From Pseudomonadota bacterium (lineage in GTDB: Bacteria; Pseudomonadota; Gammaproteobacteria; Pseudomonadales; Pseudohongiellaceae), in assembly GCA_027592275.1 (NCBI GenBank), contig JAQCKF010000009.1:53469-117468 (forward strand): DNA of 64,000 bases, given 5' to 3'. The notes under the pieces are model-generated. The model ran no database searches. It was not told the DNA's origin and worked only from the letters and a program-made list of their open reading frames with translations. The position numbers and the translations under genes are program-made. Positions 48,180 to 57,456 of this stretch are shown piece by piece (the stretch's first letter is position 1; the number at the start of each line of letters is the position of its first letter).

Positions 48180-49448
48180 TTACTGATTAACAAATTCTGG
48201 GTAAGCTTCCATGCCACATTCGGATATATCGACGCCTTCCACTTCTTCTTCCTCAGTAACTCGAAGACCCATGACTGCTTTGATTGCAAACCATGCGATA
48301 AAGCTAGTGCCAAATACCCATCCGAAGATCACTAACATGCCGACCAGTTGACCTATGAAAGTGGCATCAGGATCGGACAGTAGTACGGCAAAGATACCGA
48401 AGATACCTACAGTACCGTGAACCGAGATAGCACCAACGGGATCGTCAATCTTCAGCTTGTCCAAAGTAATGATACTAAACACTACGATTGTGCCGCCGAC
48501 GGCGCCAATGAGTGTAGCTAGTAGTGGGGATGGATCAGCAGGCTCTGCTGTTATGGCTACCAAGCCGGCTAGTGCGCCGTTAAGGGCCATTGTCAGGTCG
48601 GCCTTACCGAACATCAAGCGAGCGACAAGAAGGGCTGCAATCAATCCGCCAGCCGCAGCTGCGTTAGTGTTTAGGAACACGTTTGCAACTTCGTTCGCTA
48701 CACCGATGCCACCCAACTTGAGAGTAGAGCCGCCGTTGAAACCGAACCAGCCCATCCAAAGGATGAATGTGCCGAGTGTCGCCAGTGGCAGGTTAGCTCC
48801 GGGAATCGCTTGAGGCGCACCCGTAGAACTGTACTTGCCCTTTCTTGGTCCTAGTAAAACCACACCAGCCAATGCCGCACTCGCGCCCGCTAAGTGAACG
48901 ATACCTGATCCGGCATAGTCGCTGTAGCTCAATTCGAATAGACCGAATACCGCATCACCGTTCCAAGTCCAGCTACCTTCCATTGGATAGATGAAGCCAG
49001 TCATGACAACAGCGAAAGCCAGGAAAGCCCAAAGCTTCATTCGCTCAGCTACCGCACCGGAGACAATCGACATCGCCGTTGCTACGAACACAACCTGGAA
49101 GAAGAAGTCAGAGGCGCCCGAGTAGACTGCGTCACCACCGAAGCCTGCTTCTGCAGATTCAGCGAGTACGCCTGCGATTGCTGCGTCGTCCATCTGCGCT
49201 ACTGTAGTAACACCAGATAAGAAGAAGCCGCCGTCATACATAATTTGATAACCGCAAACCATATACATGGTGCAGGCAATCGCATACAGTGCGACGTTTT
49301 TCGTGAGAATTTCTGTGGTGTTCTTTGAACGAACTAGCCCAGCTTCAAGCATGGCGAAACCTGCCGCCATCCACATGACGAGCGCGCCACAAATGAGAAA
49401 ATAGAACGTATCCATCGCATACTGCAATTCAAAAATTTGGTTTTCCAC
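48180..49448 (-). CDS. amtB: Ammonium transporter
   Basis: A 422 aa polytopic inner-membrane channel with about 11 helices. It shows AAGFAMLEAGLVRSKN, the first pore His in SGIVHLAGASAALAG, the second in ISVHGTVGIFG, and the C-terminal tail VDISECGMEAYP, which docks the PII protein. A perfect GGAGGT (plus-strand 49454-49459) lies 5 bp before GTG 49448, so I start there; the frame opens at ATG 49466. The protein then begins MENQIFELQYAM. It follows glnK by 109 bp, a standard pair, and ends before a strong terminator. Confidence 0.95.
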   Translation of the reverse strand: MENQIFELQYAMDTFYFLICGALVMWMAAGFAMLEAGLVRSKNTTEILTKNVALYAIACTMYMVCGYQIMYDGGFFLSGVTTVAQMDDAAIAGVLAESAEAGFGGDAVYSGASDFFFQVVFVATAMSIVSGAVAERMKLWAFLAFAVVMTGFIYPMEGSWTWNGDAVFGLFELSYSDYAGSGIVHLAGASAALAGVVLLGPRKGKYSSTGAPQAIPGANLPLATLGTFILWMGWFGFNGGSTLKLGGIGVANEVANVFLNTNAAAAGGLIAALLVARLMFGKADLTMALNGALAGLVAITAEPADPSPLLATLIGAVGGTIVVFSIITLDKLKIDDPVGAISVHGTVGIFGIFAVLLSDPDATFIGQLVGMLVIFGWVFGTSFIAWFAIKAVMGLRVTEEEEVEGVDISECGMEAYPEFVNQ

Positions 49449-49557
49449 CTCGTACCTCCAGTTCATTGGTCTACTTGTTGCTCTGCACTTAGGCTTTGCG
49501 TAGACCGATATTTATCTTATTAACCTATAACTACTAATTATTTCCGTTTCATTAATT

Positions 49558-49950
<393 letters not shown>

Positions 49951-49953
49951 CTA

Positions 49954-49969
49954 TGCAGGGGTCGTGCCA
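49954..49969 (-). promoter_or_regulatory. Sigma54 (RpoN) promoter of glnK-amtB
   Basis: Reading the minus strand, TGGCACGACCCCTGCA matches the -24/-12 consensus TGGCACG-N4-TTGCA with one mismatch and the obligatory GG-N10-GC spacing. It predicts a start near 49943, giving a leader of about 47 nt. Confidence 0.85.
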
Positions 49970-50044
49970 GCTATGGAAAATTATCTAGAAGGCCGCGTTT
50001 TCGCACAACAATGGCTCTAATTTGCGTATCAATAGCAACATTTT

Positions 50045-50091
50045 TGAGCAGTCTCAGTGCGCTTTAGTAATTTATGCCCTAACGAGGTGCA
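50045..50091. promoter_or_regulatory. Two candidate NtrC enhancer sites
   Basis: Site 1, TGCCCTAACGAGGTGCA (50075-50091), matches the NtrC dyad TGCACY-N5-RGTGCA at 10 of 12 half-site positions, with a perfect GGTGCA half. Site 2 (50045-50061) keeps only the AGTGC half. They are 30 bp apart and 105-140 bp upstream of the predicted transcription start, typical for NtrC. Confidence 0.6.
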
Positions 50092-50274
50092 TTTTTGATG
50101 TAAGAGAGAGGATTAAGCGATAGCCAAGGGAGTACACGGCAGTAGCTAAAGATGTCGAGACTGTTCGCCGCAAAGCGGGCAGCGTCAAAATTGATGATAG
50201 AATGGATATTAAATTTCGGGTACGTACTTCGTTGCCATCCCTGAACCCCCCATGAATAACTAGAGCTAGCTGTA

Positions 50275-50544
50275 ATGTTCAACAATAAATTTGTCGAAGA
50301 CCTCAGTGCTCGCTTGTCAGCGATGCTTCCTTTAGCTGGAGGAGTTCGTGAAGAGCTGCGCACCAAGATAGAGCAATTGCTGAAAAGCAGCTTCGCGGGC
50401 TTAGATCTATTGAGCCGCGAGGAATTTGATGCGCAGCGCAATGCATTGGAGCGCGCCGAGAAGCGTATTAAAGAATTGGAAGAGTCTCTTCACGAACTAG
50501 GAGATAAGATGAACCAGTTCGAAGGGCGATCACCGAGCGAGTAG
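50275..50544 (+). CDS. ubiK: Ubiquinone biosynthesis accessory factor UbiK (YqiC/BMFP)
   Basis: An 89 aa protein. The N-terminal half is an amphipathic helix (FVEDLSARLSAMLPLAGGVREEL), and the C-terminal half a trimeric coiled coil (REEFDAQRNALERAEKRIKELEESL), the BMFP architecture. UbiK works with UbiJ in the cytosolic Ubi complex for aerobic ubiquinone synthesis. The position next to glnK fits Pseudomonas, where ComM follows; here only a comM fragment remains, on the opposite strand, overlapping the last 15 bp of this gene. Confidence 0.92.
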   Translation: MFNNKFVEDLSARLSAMLPLAGGVREELRTKIEQLLKSSFAGLDLLSREEFDAQRNALERAEKRIKELEESLHELGDKMNQFEGRSPSE

Positions 50545-51018
50545 TTTGCTGATCTGACAGCGCCGGTAGCTAATCGCCTCCATCAGATCGCATTCACCAA
50601 TCGCCGCCCTGCCATCAAAGTCTGCAATAGCCCGGGCCATCTTTATGACCCTGTGCGTTGCCAGCGCCGACAGTGATAGTTTGTCCATAATGTTAGCTAG
50701 CCCCGCTCGCTGTTCTTCGTCTAAGTAGCAATACTTCTTAAGCTCTGCCAGATGCAGTTCCTAGTTCAGCTTGCCTCTTCGCTGAGTTTGACCTTCTCGA
50801 CAGAGATCAATTTTGTCGCGTACCTCACTCCAATTCTGATCATCCTCCGCTTCGGCAGGCAGCTCTACCTGCGAAAGTGCGGGCACTTCGATTACAAGAT
50901 CTATGCGATCCAGTAAGGGACCCGATAGCTTGCCAAGATAACGATTGAGGCGCTCCTCGGTGCAGCGACACTCGTGATGAGGGTCGCTGGCTTCGCCGCA
51001 GGGACAGAGATTAATTGG
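50530..51018 (-). pseudogene. comM: comM/yifB pseudogene, 3' fragment with internal stop
   Basis: Reading the minus strand from about 51015 gives INLCPCGEASDPHHECRCTE, then RYLGKLSGPLLDRIDLVIEV and SALATHRVIKMARAIADF, ending at a TGA at 50530-50532. This is the C-terminal third of the AAA+ helicase ComM (YifB), about 162 codons. The N-terminal Lon-like and Walker regions are gone: an in-frame stop lies just upstream (51022-51024) and homology ceases. A TAG at 50761-50763 interrupts the frame after GKLN. ComM helps branch migration of incoming DNA in natural transformation, so this locus no longer supplies it. Confidence 0.88.
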
Positions 51019-51111
51019 TAGCTAATGACATGGGAGCTAAGGTCTACTTACTATAAGTAAGGAAATAGATCAAAATCCCTTGATTGCGAGTTTTTACGGT
51101 AATCGTTTGAT

Positions 51112-51142
51112 AAAAAAAATGAGCTGCAAGCAGCTCATTTTT
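51112..51142 (-). terminator. Rho-independent terminator of the cytochrome c5 genes
   Basis: Arms GAGCTGC (51121-51127) and GCAGCTC (51130-51136), extended by A/T pairs, with AA/TT between them. On the minus strand a run of T (51119-51112) follows the stem. It lies 19 bp after the first cytochrome stop codon; the plus strand also has T after the stem, so it may work both ways. Confidence 0.92.
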
Positions 51143-51160
51143 CATAGGTCCATTAGCTGC

Positions 51161-51517
51161 TTATTGACTGCTGCTGACCATGTACGAAACAAGTGCTGCC
51201 ACGTCTTCGTCTGTGCAAGTGAAGCATAGGCCTTTTGCTGGCATAGAATTTAAACCGTTGATCGCGTTTGCGACTACCGCGTCCATACCCTTCTCCAAAC
51301 GCGGAGCCCATGCCTCGGCGTTGCCATCTCCAACCTTCGGCGCGCCTGCGGCACCTGTGCTGTGACAGGCAAAGCAAGACATCATATACGTTGCTTCCGC
51401 ATCGAAACCATCTGTCAATTGCGCCAGCTGTACTTGCTGCTGAGAATTATCAGCTGAAATGGCAGTTGCGAACGATGCAACCACTACGAATAGACCTACT
51501 TTAGACATTGCTGACAT
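51161..51517 (-). CDS. Cytochrome c5-type monohaem cytochrome
   Basis: A 118 aa secreted cytochrome. Signal peptide about 1-22, then one haem c site in SCFACHSTGAAGAP, a distal Met probably in LNSMPAKG, and the C-terminal CFTC segment, which forms the disulfide typical of cytochrome c5. It acts as a periplasmic electron carrier; partners are unknown. The longer frame to 51559 is rejected because AAGGAA precedes ATG 51517. It is the second of two tandem paralogues and is followed by a strong terminator. Confidence 0.92.
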   Translation of the reverse strand: MSAMSKVGLFVVVASFATAISADNSQQQVQLAQLTDGFDAEATYMMSCFACHSTGAAGAPKVGDGNAEAWAPRLEKGMDAVVANAINGLNSMPAKGLCFTCTDEDVAALVSYMVSSSQ

Positions 51518-51621
51518 TATTACTTCCTTAATAGTTAACACGTTTAACTCCTCACTCATTTAGATAAATTCTCGGTTTTGTATTCTTAATAACACTATTC
51601 TATATTGGCAAACCTTAACGC

Positions 51622-52110
51622 TTACTGACTGGACATGTACGCAACAATTGCTGCCAGATTTTCGTCTGTACAAGTAAAGCATAGGCCTTTTGGAGGCATT
51701 GCATTCACGCCATTCACCACATTCAGCATGACGGCATCCATTCCCTTCTCCATGCGGGGCGCCCAGGCTTCTGCGTCACCTAAAATTGGTGCGCCTGCTG
51801 CTCCAGTGCCATGGCAGGCAAAACAGCTCATCTGATAGGTAGACTCTACATCGAATGCGGCGACTTCAGCAGCAACTGCTGCTACCTCTTCCACAACCGC
51901 CGCCACTGGGGCCGCAGCTCTGGTAGATGTGACTGGCGCGCTACCTAAGGTTGAGCCGACGCAGGACTGTCCCGCTAAGCAGACTTGTCCTGCAGGGCGA
52001 ACATTGTCTTCGATGGATTGCTGCGCAGCGGCACTGCTGCCCAAAACCATGAAACTTAGGTTAATTAGCGCCAGTACAACTAGACGAGTTTTGGCAGTTT
52101 CTGATTGCAC
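51622..52110 (-). CDS. Cytochrome c5-type monohaem cytochrome with linker
   Basis: A 162 aa paralogue of the adjacent cytochrome. Signal peptide about 1-30, then a low-complexity Ala/Val-rich linker (about 65-85, AAPVAAVVEEVAAVAAEVAA) that may set the haem domain off the membrane. The C-terminal domain has SCFACHGTGAAGAP, VNAMPPKG and CFTC. AAAGGAG eight bases before GTG 52110 selects that start over the frame opening at 52188. A further cysteine pair (VCLAGQSCVG) lies before the linker. It is first in the two-gene cluster. Confidence 0.9.
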   Translation of the reverse strand: MQSETAKTRLVVLALINLSFMVLGSSAAAQQSIEDNVRPAGQVCLAGQSCVGSTLGSAPVTSTRAAAPVAAVVEEVAAVAAEVAAFDVESTYQMSCFACHGTGAAGAPILGDAEAWAPRMEKGMDAVMLNVVNGVNAMPPKGLCFTCTDENLAAIVAYMSSQ

Positions 52111-52318
52111 AGAAATAGCTCCTTTAATGTGTAAATCGTGGGATTTGAACTCTGGATCGACCCTAGAACCAATAAATACTAGCTTCACGGCGCTGTTTTA
52201 ACGGTACGCCGCTTGTGCCAGAAAAAATTCAGGCGGATTATACCGCTTATTGGGCCAGTCTGGAATACGCGTTTTGAGCCTATTTTAGAGGTTTCGGAAT
52301 CAGCTCAGGGGCTGATTT

Positions 52319-53752
52319 CTAAGGCGCTATGATCAAGCGCAGTGGCAGCTGATGGTAATACAACTCATTCGGGCTACTGTTCAGTCCGTATCCGAAGAAA
52401 AAATCCACCTGAATCTCACTGATCCCCAGAGACTCTGGGACGAGGTTATCGACTACGGTGCTCTCCTCGACGGCGGTGAGGATCTTGTTGCTAGCCCGAG
52501 TGATGACCCCAGGATTCGCCGCGGAATCGACGAACTGTCCCTGCTCATTCAGGAAAAGTACCTGCTCATCGACTACGGCGGCGATGACCAGGAAGCCTGC
52601 CTGGCCTACATGCTGGGGGTCAATGTCTATGCGCACGGCGACATCTAGGGAAGCGGCAGGGACAAACTGGTTGGTGAAACTCACTCCACCGTCGGACGTA
52701 ATGCCTCCATTGAAGTTCGCGTTGATAGCCGCCCCTGTGAGGCTGGCACTCGAACCTAGGGGGTTTAGTCCCCCACTTCTCATGGAGGCATCTATCTTAT
52801 AGCCACCGGATATTCCGCATTCGTTCTTAACTTGCGTGTCAAAGGTATTCGCTAGCAGGAAGTAGGTTCCGGGCTGCAAAAGCTGAGTCAGTGAGGAATT
52901 ACACTGGTCTCTGGATTTATTGTCAAAGCCGATGACTTGAAAATTCTCATCGGCTATCAGTAGCACCGAATCCAGCGTCGAAGAGGTCATGCTCAGACTA
53001 AGCGTTGCCGGATTGCTTAATGCGAACCTATACAGGTCTATTGGGCTAGTGTCGCTACTGCCGGGCAATAGTTCGCTTACTGTACAATCAGTAGCATCCA
53101 GCGCATTGTTGAACGAGCCCATTACGAGTTCGTTTACTGCACAATTAATCACACCGTCGTAGAGCATCTGTGCACCGGCGATATCATCTGCTTGCAGTCG
53201 ATCCAAATTACCGATGTTAGGGGCCATGATGGCCGCGCTGCTAGTTTCATGATCCAGGCCAATCACATGACCTAGCTCGTGTAAGGCAATACGTCGAAGG
53301 TCTAAACCTTGTATGCCGGACTGCACCAGCCTACCGTCGTAAACGTTAAACTCTTGGTTCTGATCTATAATGATATCGGCCTCACTGATAGTAGGCCCGC
53401 CGAGTATCGCCGATTTGAAACTTTGTACAGTCACGGCGAGCGTGTTCTTGCCAAATTCGCTTCCACACAAATTGTCACTGAAGTCGACGCTATTCAGACC
53501 GTCGCTTAGGCAGGGGTCTCGGTACTGTTCCCGCAATATGAAATTAAAGGACGTCTCATCGTTCCAATCGTTCATCGCCGCGATAAAGGCTGCGTTCCAA
53601 GAGATGCCGCTCGCGGCCGTCCCATCTAGAGCTACGTAGAATTCGATCTCGCCGGTTGGCCATCTGCTGCCGTCGATCTCGAAGGCAGAGACCTGCGTCG
53701 ATGAAAGCATCAAGACAAATAGACTTAGAAATTTTGTGTGGATTCGGAGCAT
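52319..53752 (-). CDS. Secreted matrixin-like zinc metalloprotease
   Basis: A 477 aa exported protein. Signal peptide 1-23 (cut near TQVSA), then a metzincin catalytic domain (about 25-185) with the zinc motif HELGHVIGLDH and the Met-turn in AAIMAPN. A pre-peptidase C-terminal-like domain (about 200-320) has DLYRFALSNPATLSLSM and LLQPGTYFLLANTF. A beta-rich tail of unknown type follows (about 320-477). The start ATG 53752 is the one giving a clean signal peptide; the frame opens at 53842. Cysteines are paired as expected outside the cytoplasm. Substrate unknown. It is separate from the rhamnose operon by about 200 bp. Confidence 0.85.
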   Translation of the reverse strand: MLRIHTKFLSLFVLMLSSTQVSAFEIDGSRWPTGEIEFYVALDGTAASGISWNAAFIAAMNDWNDETSFNFILREQYRDPCLSDGLNSVDFSDNLCGSEFGKNTLAVTVQSFKSAILGGPTISEADIIIDQNQEFNVYDGRLVQSGIQGLDLRRIALHELGHVIGLDHETSSAAIMAPNIGNLDRLQADDIAGAQMLYDGVINCAVNELVMGSFNNALDATDCTVSELLPGSSDTSPIDLYRFALSNPATLSLSMTSSTLDSVLLIADENFQVIGFDNKSRDQCNSSLTQLLQPGTYFLLANTFDTQVKNECGISGGYKIDASMRSGGLNPLGSSASLTGAAINANFNGGITSDGGVSFTNQFVPAASLDVAVRIDIDPQHVGQAGFLVIAAVVDEQVLFLNEQGQFVDSAANPGVITRASNKILTAVEESTVVDNLVPESLGISEIQVDFFFGYGLNSSPNELYYHQLPLRLIIAP

Positions 53753-53960
53753 AGGTCTAGTCAAAAATATCCTGAATTGATGGCCGTCGGCTTTTGAGGA
53801 CAAGTATATACGAACGCATGAAGCCAAATACGGCTTACTCACTCTAGTAGGCCGTGGTGTTTAGAATTTCTTCTTGATATCCAATTTAAGCTAACTCTAA
53901 GCAATTAGGGCTGTAAGATTGTGACTAGCAACACAATACCCGCGCCGGGAAGCTAAGGCC

Positions 53961-55037
53961 CTAATGCCTGTAAGACCCGTCTTGGATAGAACGCCACCAC
54001 GCCTCGTTTGTCAGATACCAGTCGACCGTCTTGTCTAGGCCAGAATCGAAGTCCTCAACCGGGTCGTAGCCAAGTTCTGATGAGATCTTGGCGGCATTGA
54101 TGGCATAGCGTGTATCGTGCCCGGGCCTATCTATAACGAAGGTAATAAGAGACTTCGCAGACCCGCCCTTAGCGCAAGGAGAATCAGGGAATCTAGCGGC
54201 TAGCTTTTTGTCAGCTGAGAATCGTGTGTCGATCAGTTCGCACAATAAATTGACGACATCTAGATTCGCCCTTTCGTTGTTGCCTCCGATGTTATAGGTC
54301 TCGCCGTGACGACCCTTCTTAATTACTAACTCGATACCACGATTATGGTCATCGACATACAGCCAATCTCGAATTTGCTGCCCATCCCCGTAGATAGGCA
54401 AGTCTTTACCGGCAAGAATATTGAGAATACAAACTGGCAGCAATTTCTCCGGAAACTGATACGGCCCATAATTATTTGAGCAGTTACTAGTAGTAACCTT
54501 CAGTCCGAAGGTGTGGTGATAGGAGCGCACGAGATGATCGGAAGATGCCTTACTCGCCGCATAAGGAGAGTTAGGGGCATAGGGCGTCGTTTCAGAGAAC
54601 GCCGGGTCGTCAGCACTTAAGGTGCCATACACTTCATCGGTGGAGACATGATGAAATAGGTGTTCTGGTTTCGCTGCTTCGTCTATCCAGTATTTCTTCG
54701 CCGCCTTCAACAGGCAATGAGTGCCAACGATATTTGTATCGATGAAGGCATCCGGCCCAGTGATCGAGCGATCTACATGGCTCTCCGCTGCAAAATGCAC
54801 GATCGTGTCGATGTCGTGCTTAGCAAGAAGAGAGTCAACTAAATCTTGATCACAGATGGAGCCGTGAACGAATTCGAACCATTGCTCATTGAGAAGGTTC
54901 GCCAAATTATTTTTGTTCCCTGCATAGGTTAGTGCGTCGAGTACAACTATCTTGTCTTGCGGGTTCGAGCCATGCCAAAAGTTGACGAAGCTTGTGCCTA
55001 TAAATCCTGCGGCACCGGATACCAATAAATTTGCCAT
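53961..55037 (-). CDS. rmlB: dTDP-glucose 4,6-dehydratase
   Basis: A 358 aa NAD-dependent short-chain dehydrogenase that makes dTDP-4-keto-6-deoxyglucose, the second step to dTDP-L-rhamnose. It shows VSGAAGFIGTSFV, the catalytic YAASK in APNSPYAASKASSDH, and STDEVYGTL. It is last of the operon rmlA-rmlC-rmlD-rmlB, 69 bp after rmlD. Cytoplasmic. The length is typical. Confidence 0.96.
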   Translation of the reverse strand: MANLLVSGAAGFIGTSFVNFWHGSNPQDKIVVLDALTYAGNKNNLANLLNEQWFEFVHGSICDQDLVDSLLAKHDIDTIVHFAAESHVDRSITGPDAFIDTNIVGTHCLLKAAKKYWIDEAAKPEHLFHHVSTDEVYGTLSADDPAFSETTPYAPNSPYAASKASSDHLVRSYHHTFGLKVTTSNCSNNYGPYQFPEKLLPVCILNILAGKDLPIYGDGQQIRDWLYVDDHNRGIELVIKKGRHGETYNIGGNNERANLDVVNLLCELIDTRFSADKKLAARFPDSPCAKGGSAKSLITFVIDRPGHDTRYAINAAKISSELGYDPVEDFDSGLDKTVDWYLTNEAWWRSIQDGSYRH

Positions 55038-55106
55038 TACTTTAATCTCTTTCCTAATCCTTATTTCCTAATTCTTATTTCTTATTTGAGCCCAGATCGT
55101 CTCGAT

Positions 55107-55997
55107 TCACTTACTGCCCAGTTCTTTTATCACTAGGTTTAGTTGGGCTTTCCAATCTGCACTGGGGCAATCGAAGTCAGCCAATGCTCGAGAGCGATCC
55201 AATACGCTATAGGCAGGACGTCGAGCCGGTGCTAGGTATTCGCTAGCCGGTATCGGGCTGATGGGAATAGCCTTGCTTAACAGCCCTTCCTGCACTGCCT
55301 GCCTCTGTATCTCTAACGCAAACTCGAACCAGCTAATACTGCCGCCATCGGTCCAGTGATAGATTCCCGCTGCATTTCTATTCAGAATCATAGCAAAGAT
55401 TAGAACGGCCAGCCCATGGGTAGAGGTCGGTGAACCAATCTGATCATTGACTACAGAAAGTTGCTCCTTCTCCCTCATCAGTCGCAGCATGGCCTTTACA
55501 AAATTATTGCCATATTCGGAATATAGCCAAGAGGTGCGGATTATCGCACTATGCTGCTTGGCCATTGCCTGGATCTGTTGTTCGCCAGCTAATTTGGAGG
55601 CCCCATAGGTTCCCAGAGGATTGGTCTGTTGATCTGGCTCGTAAGGTGTCTTGCTTGTACCGTCGAAGACGAAATCCGTGGATACATGAATAAGCCTGGC
55701 ATCGTTCTCAGCAGACCAGGCGGCGATTCTGCCCACTGCCTCAGCATTTACCAGATGAGCAGCGATGCTGTCTGACTCCGCCTTATCCACCTGTGTATAC
55801 GCAGCAGCATTGACTATGACTGAGGGTTTTAGCTCTGCTAACACGGCAATAGCCGACTCTAGCTGGCTAAGGTCCAATTCAGAGCGATCTAGCGCTTTAA
55901 ACTGGTATTGCGGTAGAGGGGATTCGGACCACAATCGAGAGATCGTCTGACCCAACTGCCCAGCAGCCCCCGTTACCACGATGAGTGGGGAGGTCAT
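55107..55997 (-). CDS. rmlD: dTDP-4-dehydrorhamnose reductase
   Basis: A 296 aa reductase, the last step to dTDP-L-rhamnose. It shows VVTGAAGQLGQTI, DxxELDLS-like ALDRSELDLSQ, VSTDFVFDG and the catalytic YGASKLAGEQ. The frame can be read back to 56087, but ATG 55997 gives MTSPLIVVTGAAG and overlaps the rmlC stop as ATGA. The coupled overlap supports one transcript. Confidence 0.95.
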   Translation of the reverse strand: MTSPLIVVTGAAGQLGQTISRLWSESPLPQYQFKALDRSELDLSQLESAIAVLAELKPSVIVNAAAYTQVDKAESDSIAAHLVNAEAVGRIAAWSAENDARLIHVSTDFVFDGTSKTPYEPDQQTNPLGTYGASKLAGEQQIQAMAKQHSAIIRTSWLYSEYGNNFVKAMLRLMREKEQLSVVNDQIGSPTSTHGLAVLIFAMILNRNAAGIYHWTDGGSISWFEFALEIQRQAVQEGLLSKAIPISPIPASEYLAPARRPAYSVLDRSRALADFDCPSADWKAQLNLVIKELGSK

Positions 55998-56548
55998 GGA
56001 CTGGAGGGATAATGTGGCGCTTCGGCCAACAACAGACCGGCGCCATCCTTGCCGGATAGCAAGGGAGAATCGTTCAGCAGTGGCCACTCGATGCCAACGG
56101 CTGGATCATTCCACAGCAGGCTGTGTTCGTGCTCTGGACAGTAATAGTCGCTGCACTTGTAAGACAGCTCGGCGAATTCGCTCACTACATAGAAGCCATG
56201 GGCGAAGCCAGGCGGAACCCATAGCTGGCGTTTGTTTTCCGCAGACAAGATATCACCAGCCCACTGTCCGAACGTTGCTGAGTCTTTGCGCATATCTACC
56301 GCGACATCGAATACCTCGCCCGAAACAACGCGGACGAGTTTCCCCTGTGGTTGCTTCAGCTGATAATGCAATCCGCGCAGCGTTCCCTGCACAGACCGAC
56401 TTTGATTGTCCTGAACGAAGCGCAGATCAATTCCATTTTCTTTAAACCAGGCTTCACGAAATGTTTCCATGAAATAACCGCGGGCATCGCCGTGTACGGT
56501 TGGCTCGAGGAGTAATACATCGGGAATTGCGGTTTCGATAATTTTCAT
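55994..56548 (-). CDS. rmlC: dTDP-4-dehydrorhamnose 3,5-epimerase
   Basis: A 184 aa cupin enzyme that inverts C3 and C5 of the keto sugar. It shows HGDARGYFMETFRE, LRGLHYQLKQPQGKLVRVV with the catalytic His, and WVPPGFAHGFYVVSE. It is 32 bp after rmlA, and its stop codon overlaps the start of rmlD by four bases. Length and sequence are typical of RmlC. Confidence 0.96.
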   Translation of the reverse strand: MKIIETAIPDVLLLEPTVHGDARGYFMETFREAWFKENGIDLRFVQDNQSRSVQGTLRGLHYQLKQPQGKLVRVVSGEVFDVAVDMRKDSATFGQWAGDILSAENKRQLWVPPGFAHGFYVVSEFAELSYKCSDYYCPEHEHSLLWNDPAVGIEWPLLNDSPLLSGKDGAGLLLAEAPHYPSSP

Positions 56549-56580
56549 GAGGATCTACTGCGTGTTTAAAATTTTATGAA

Positions 56581-57456
56581 TCAATGTCTGTTCTCGAGAA
56601 GCTGAAGCAGGTATTGCCCGTAACCGCTATTACCCAAAGACTGCGCCAAACTCTCAAGTTGCTTCCCATCGATAAACGACTGCCTATACGCGACCTCTTC
56701 AGGACAGCCAATTTTTAGCCCCTGACGCTCTTCTAACACTCGAATAAAGTTTGCAGCATCTAACAGCGATTGTATGGTTCCTGTATCTAACCACGCGGTG
56801 CCGCGATCGAATAGTTCTACCTTAAGCGCCTTGCGCTCGAGATAGACTTTGTTTACGTCTGTAATTTCCAATTCGCCACGGGGTGATGGCTTAATCGACT
56901 TAGCCACGTCGACAACATCGTTGTCGTACATATACAGACCCGTCACCGCGTAATGCGACTTGGGATTCTCAGGCTTCTCTTCTAGTCCAATCGCATTGTT
57001 CTGATCATCTAACTCGACAACACCGTAGCGCGCAGGATCAGTCACATAGTAGGCAAAAATACTGGCGCCTTGTTCCTGCTCTACGGCATTCCTGAGTGTG
57101 TCTTCGATTCTATTGCCATAGAAGATATTGTCACCCAACACCAGACAGACTCTGCTATCGCCAATGAACTCTTCGCCAATCAGAAACGCCTGAGCCAAGC
57201 CCTCTGGCTTGGGCTGCTGTCGGTAGCAGATATCCAGACCCCACTTCTTACCATCGCCCAGGAGCAACTCAAAGGCTGCGGCATCTTCGGGCGTGGTGAT
57301 TATGAGGATCTCACGAATACCGGCCTGCATTAGTGTCGATAGCGGATAGTAAATCATGGGCTTGTCGTATACTGGAAACAGCGTCTTGCTGACCACTAGT
57401 GTCATGGGGCGCAGTCGGGTTCCGCTGCCCCCGGCGAGGATTATTCCTTTGGTCAT
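56581..57456 (-). CDS. rmlA: Glucose-1-phosphate thymidylyltransferase
   Basis: A 291 aa nucleotidyltransferase that makes dTDP-glucose, the committed step of rhamnose synthesis, usually inhibited by dTDP-rhamnose. It shows the nucleotide loop [36 protein letters not shown] and [23 protein letters not shown] 57456 overlaps the stop of the epimerase gene by four bases (ATGA). Cytoplasmic. Confidence 0.97.
   Translation of the reverse strand: MTKGIILAGGSGTRLRPMTLVVSKTLFPVYDKPMIYYPLSTLMQAGIREILIITTPEDAAAFELLLGDGKKWGLDICYRQQPKPEGLAQAFLIGEEFIGDSRVCLVLGDNIFYGNRIEDTLRNAVEQEQGASIFAYYVTDPARYGVVELDDQNNAIGLEEKPENPKSHYAVTGLYMYDNDVVDVAKSIKPSPRGELEITDVNKVYLERKALKVELFDRGTAWLDTGTIQSLLDAANFIRVLEERQGLKIGCPEEVAYRQSFIDGKQLESLAQSLGNSGYGQYLLQLLENRH

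Noticed and set aside
53904..53965. 8 bp inverted repeat ATTAGGGC...GCCCTAAT at the rmlB end
   Set aside because: The arms are about 46 bp apart with no T-run, and one arm is inside rmlB; likely chance.
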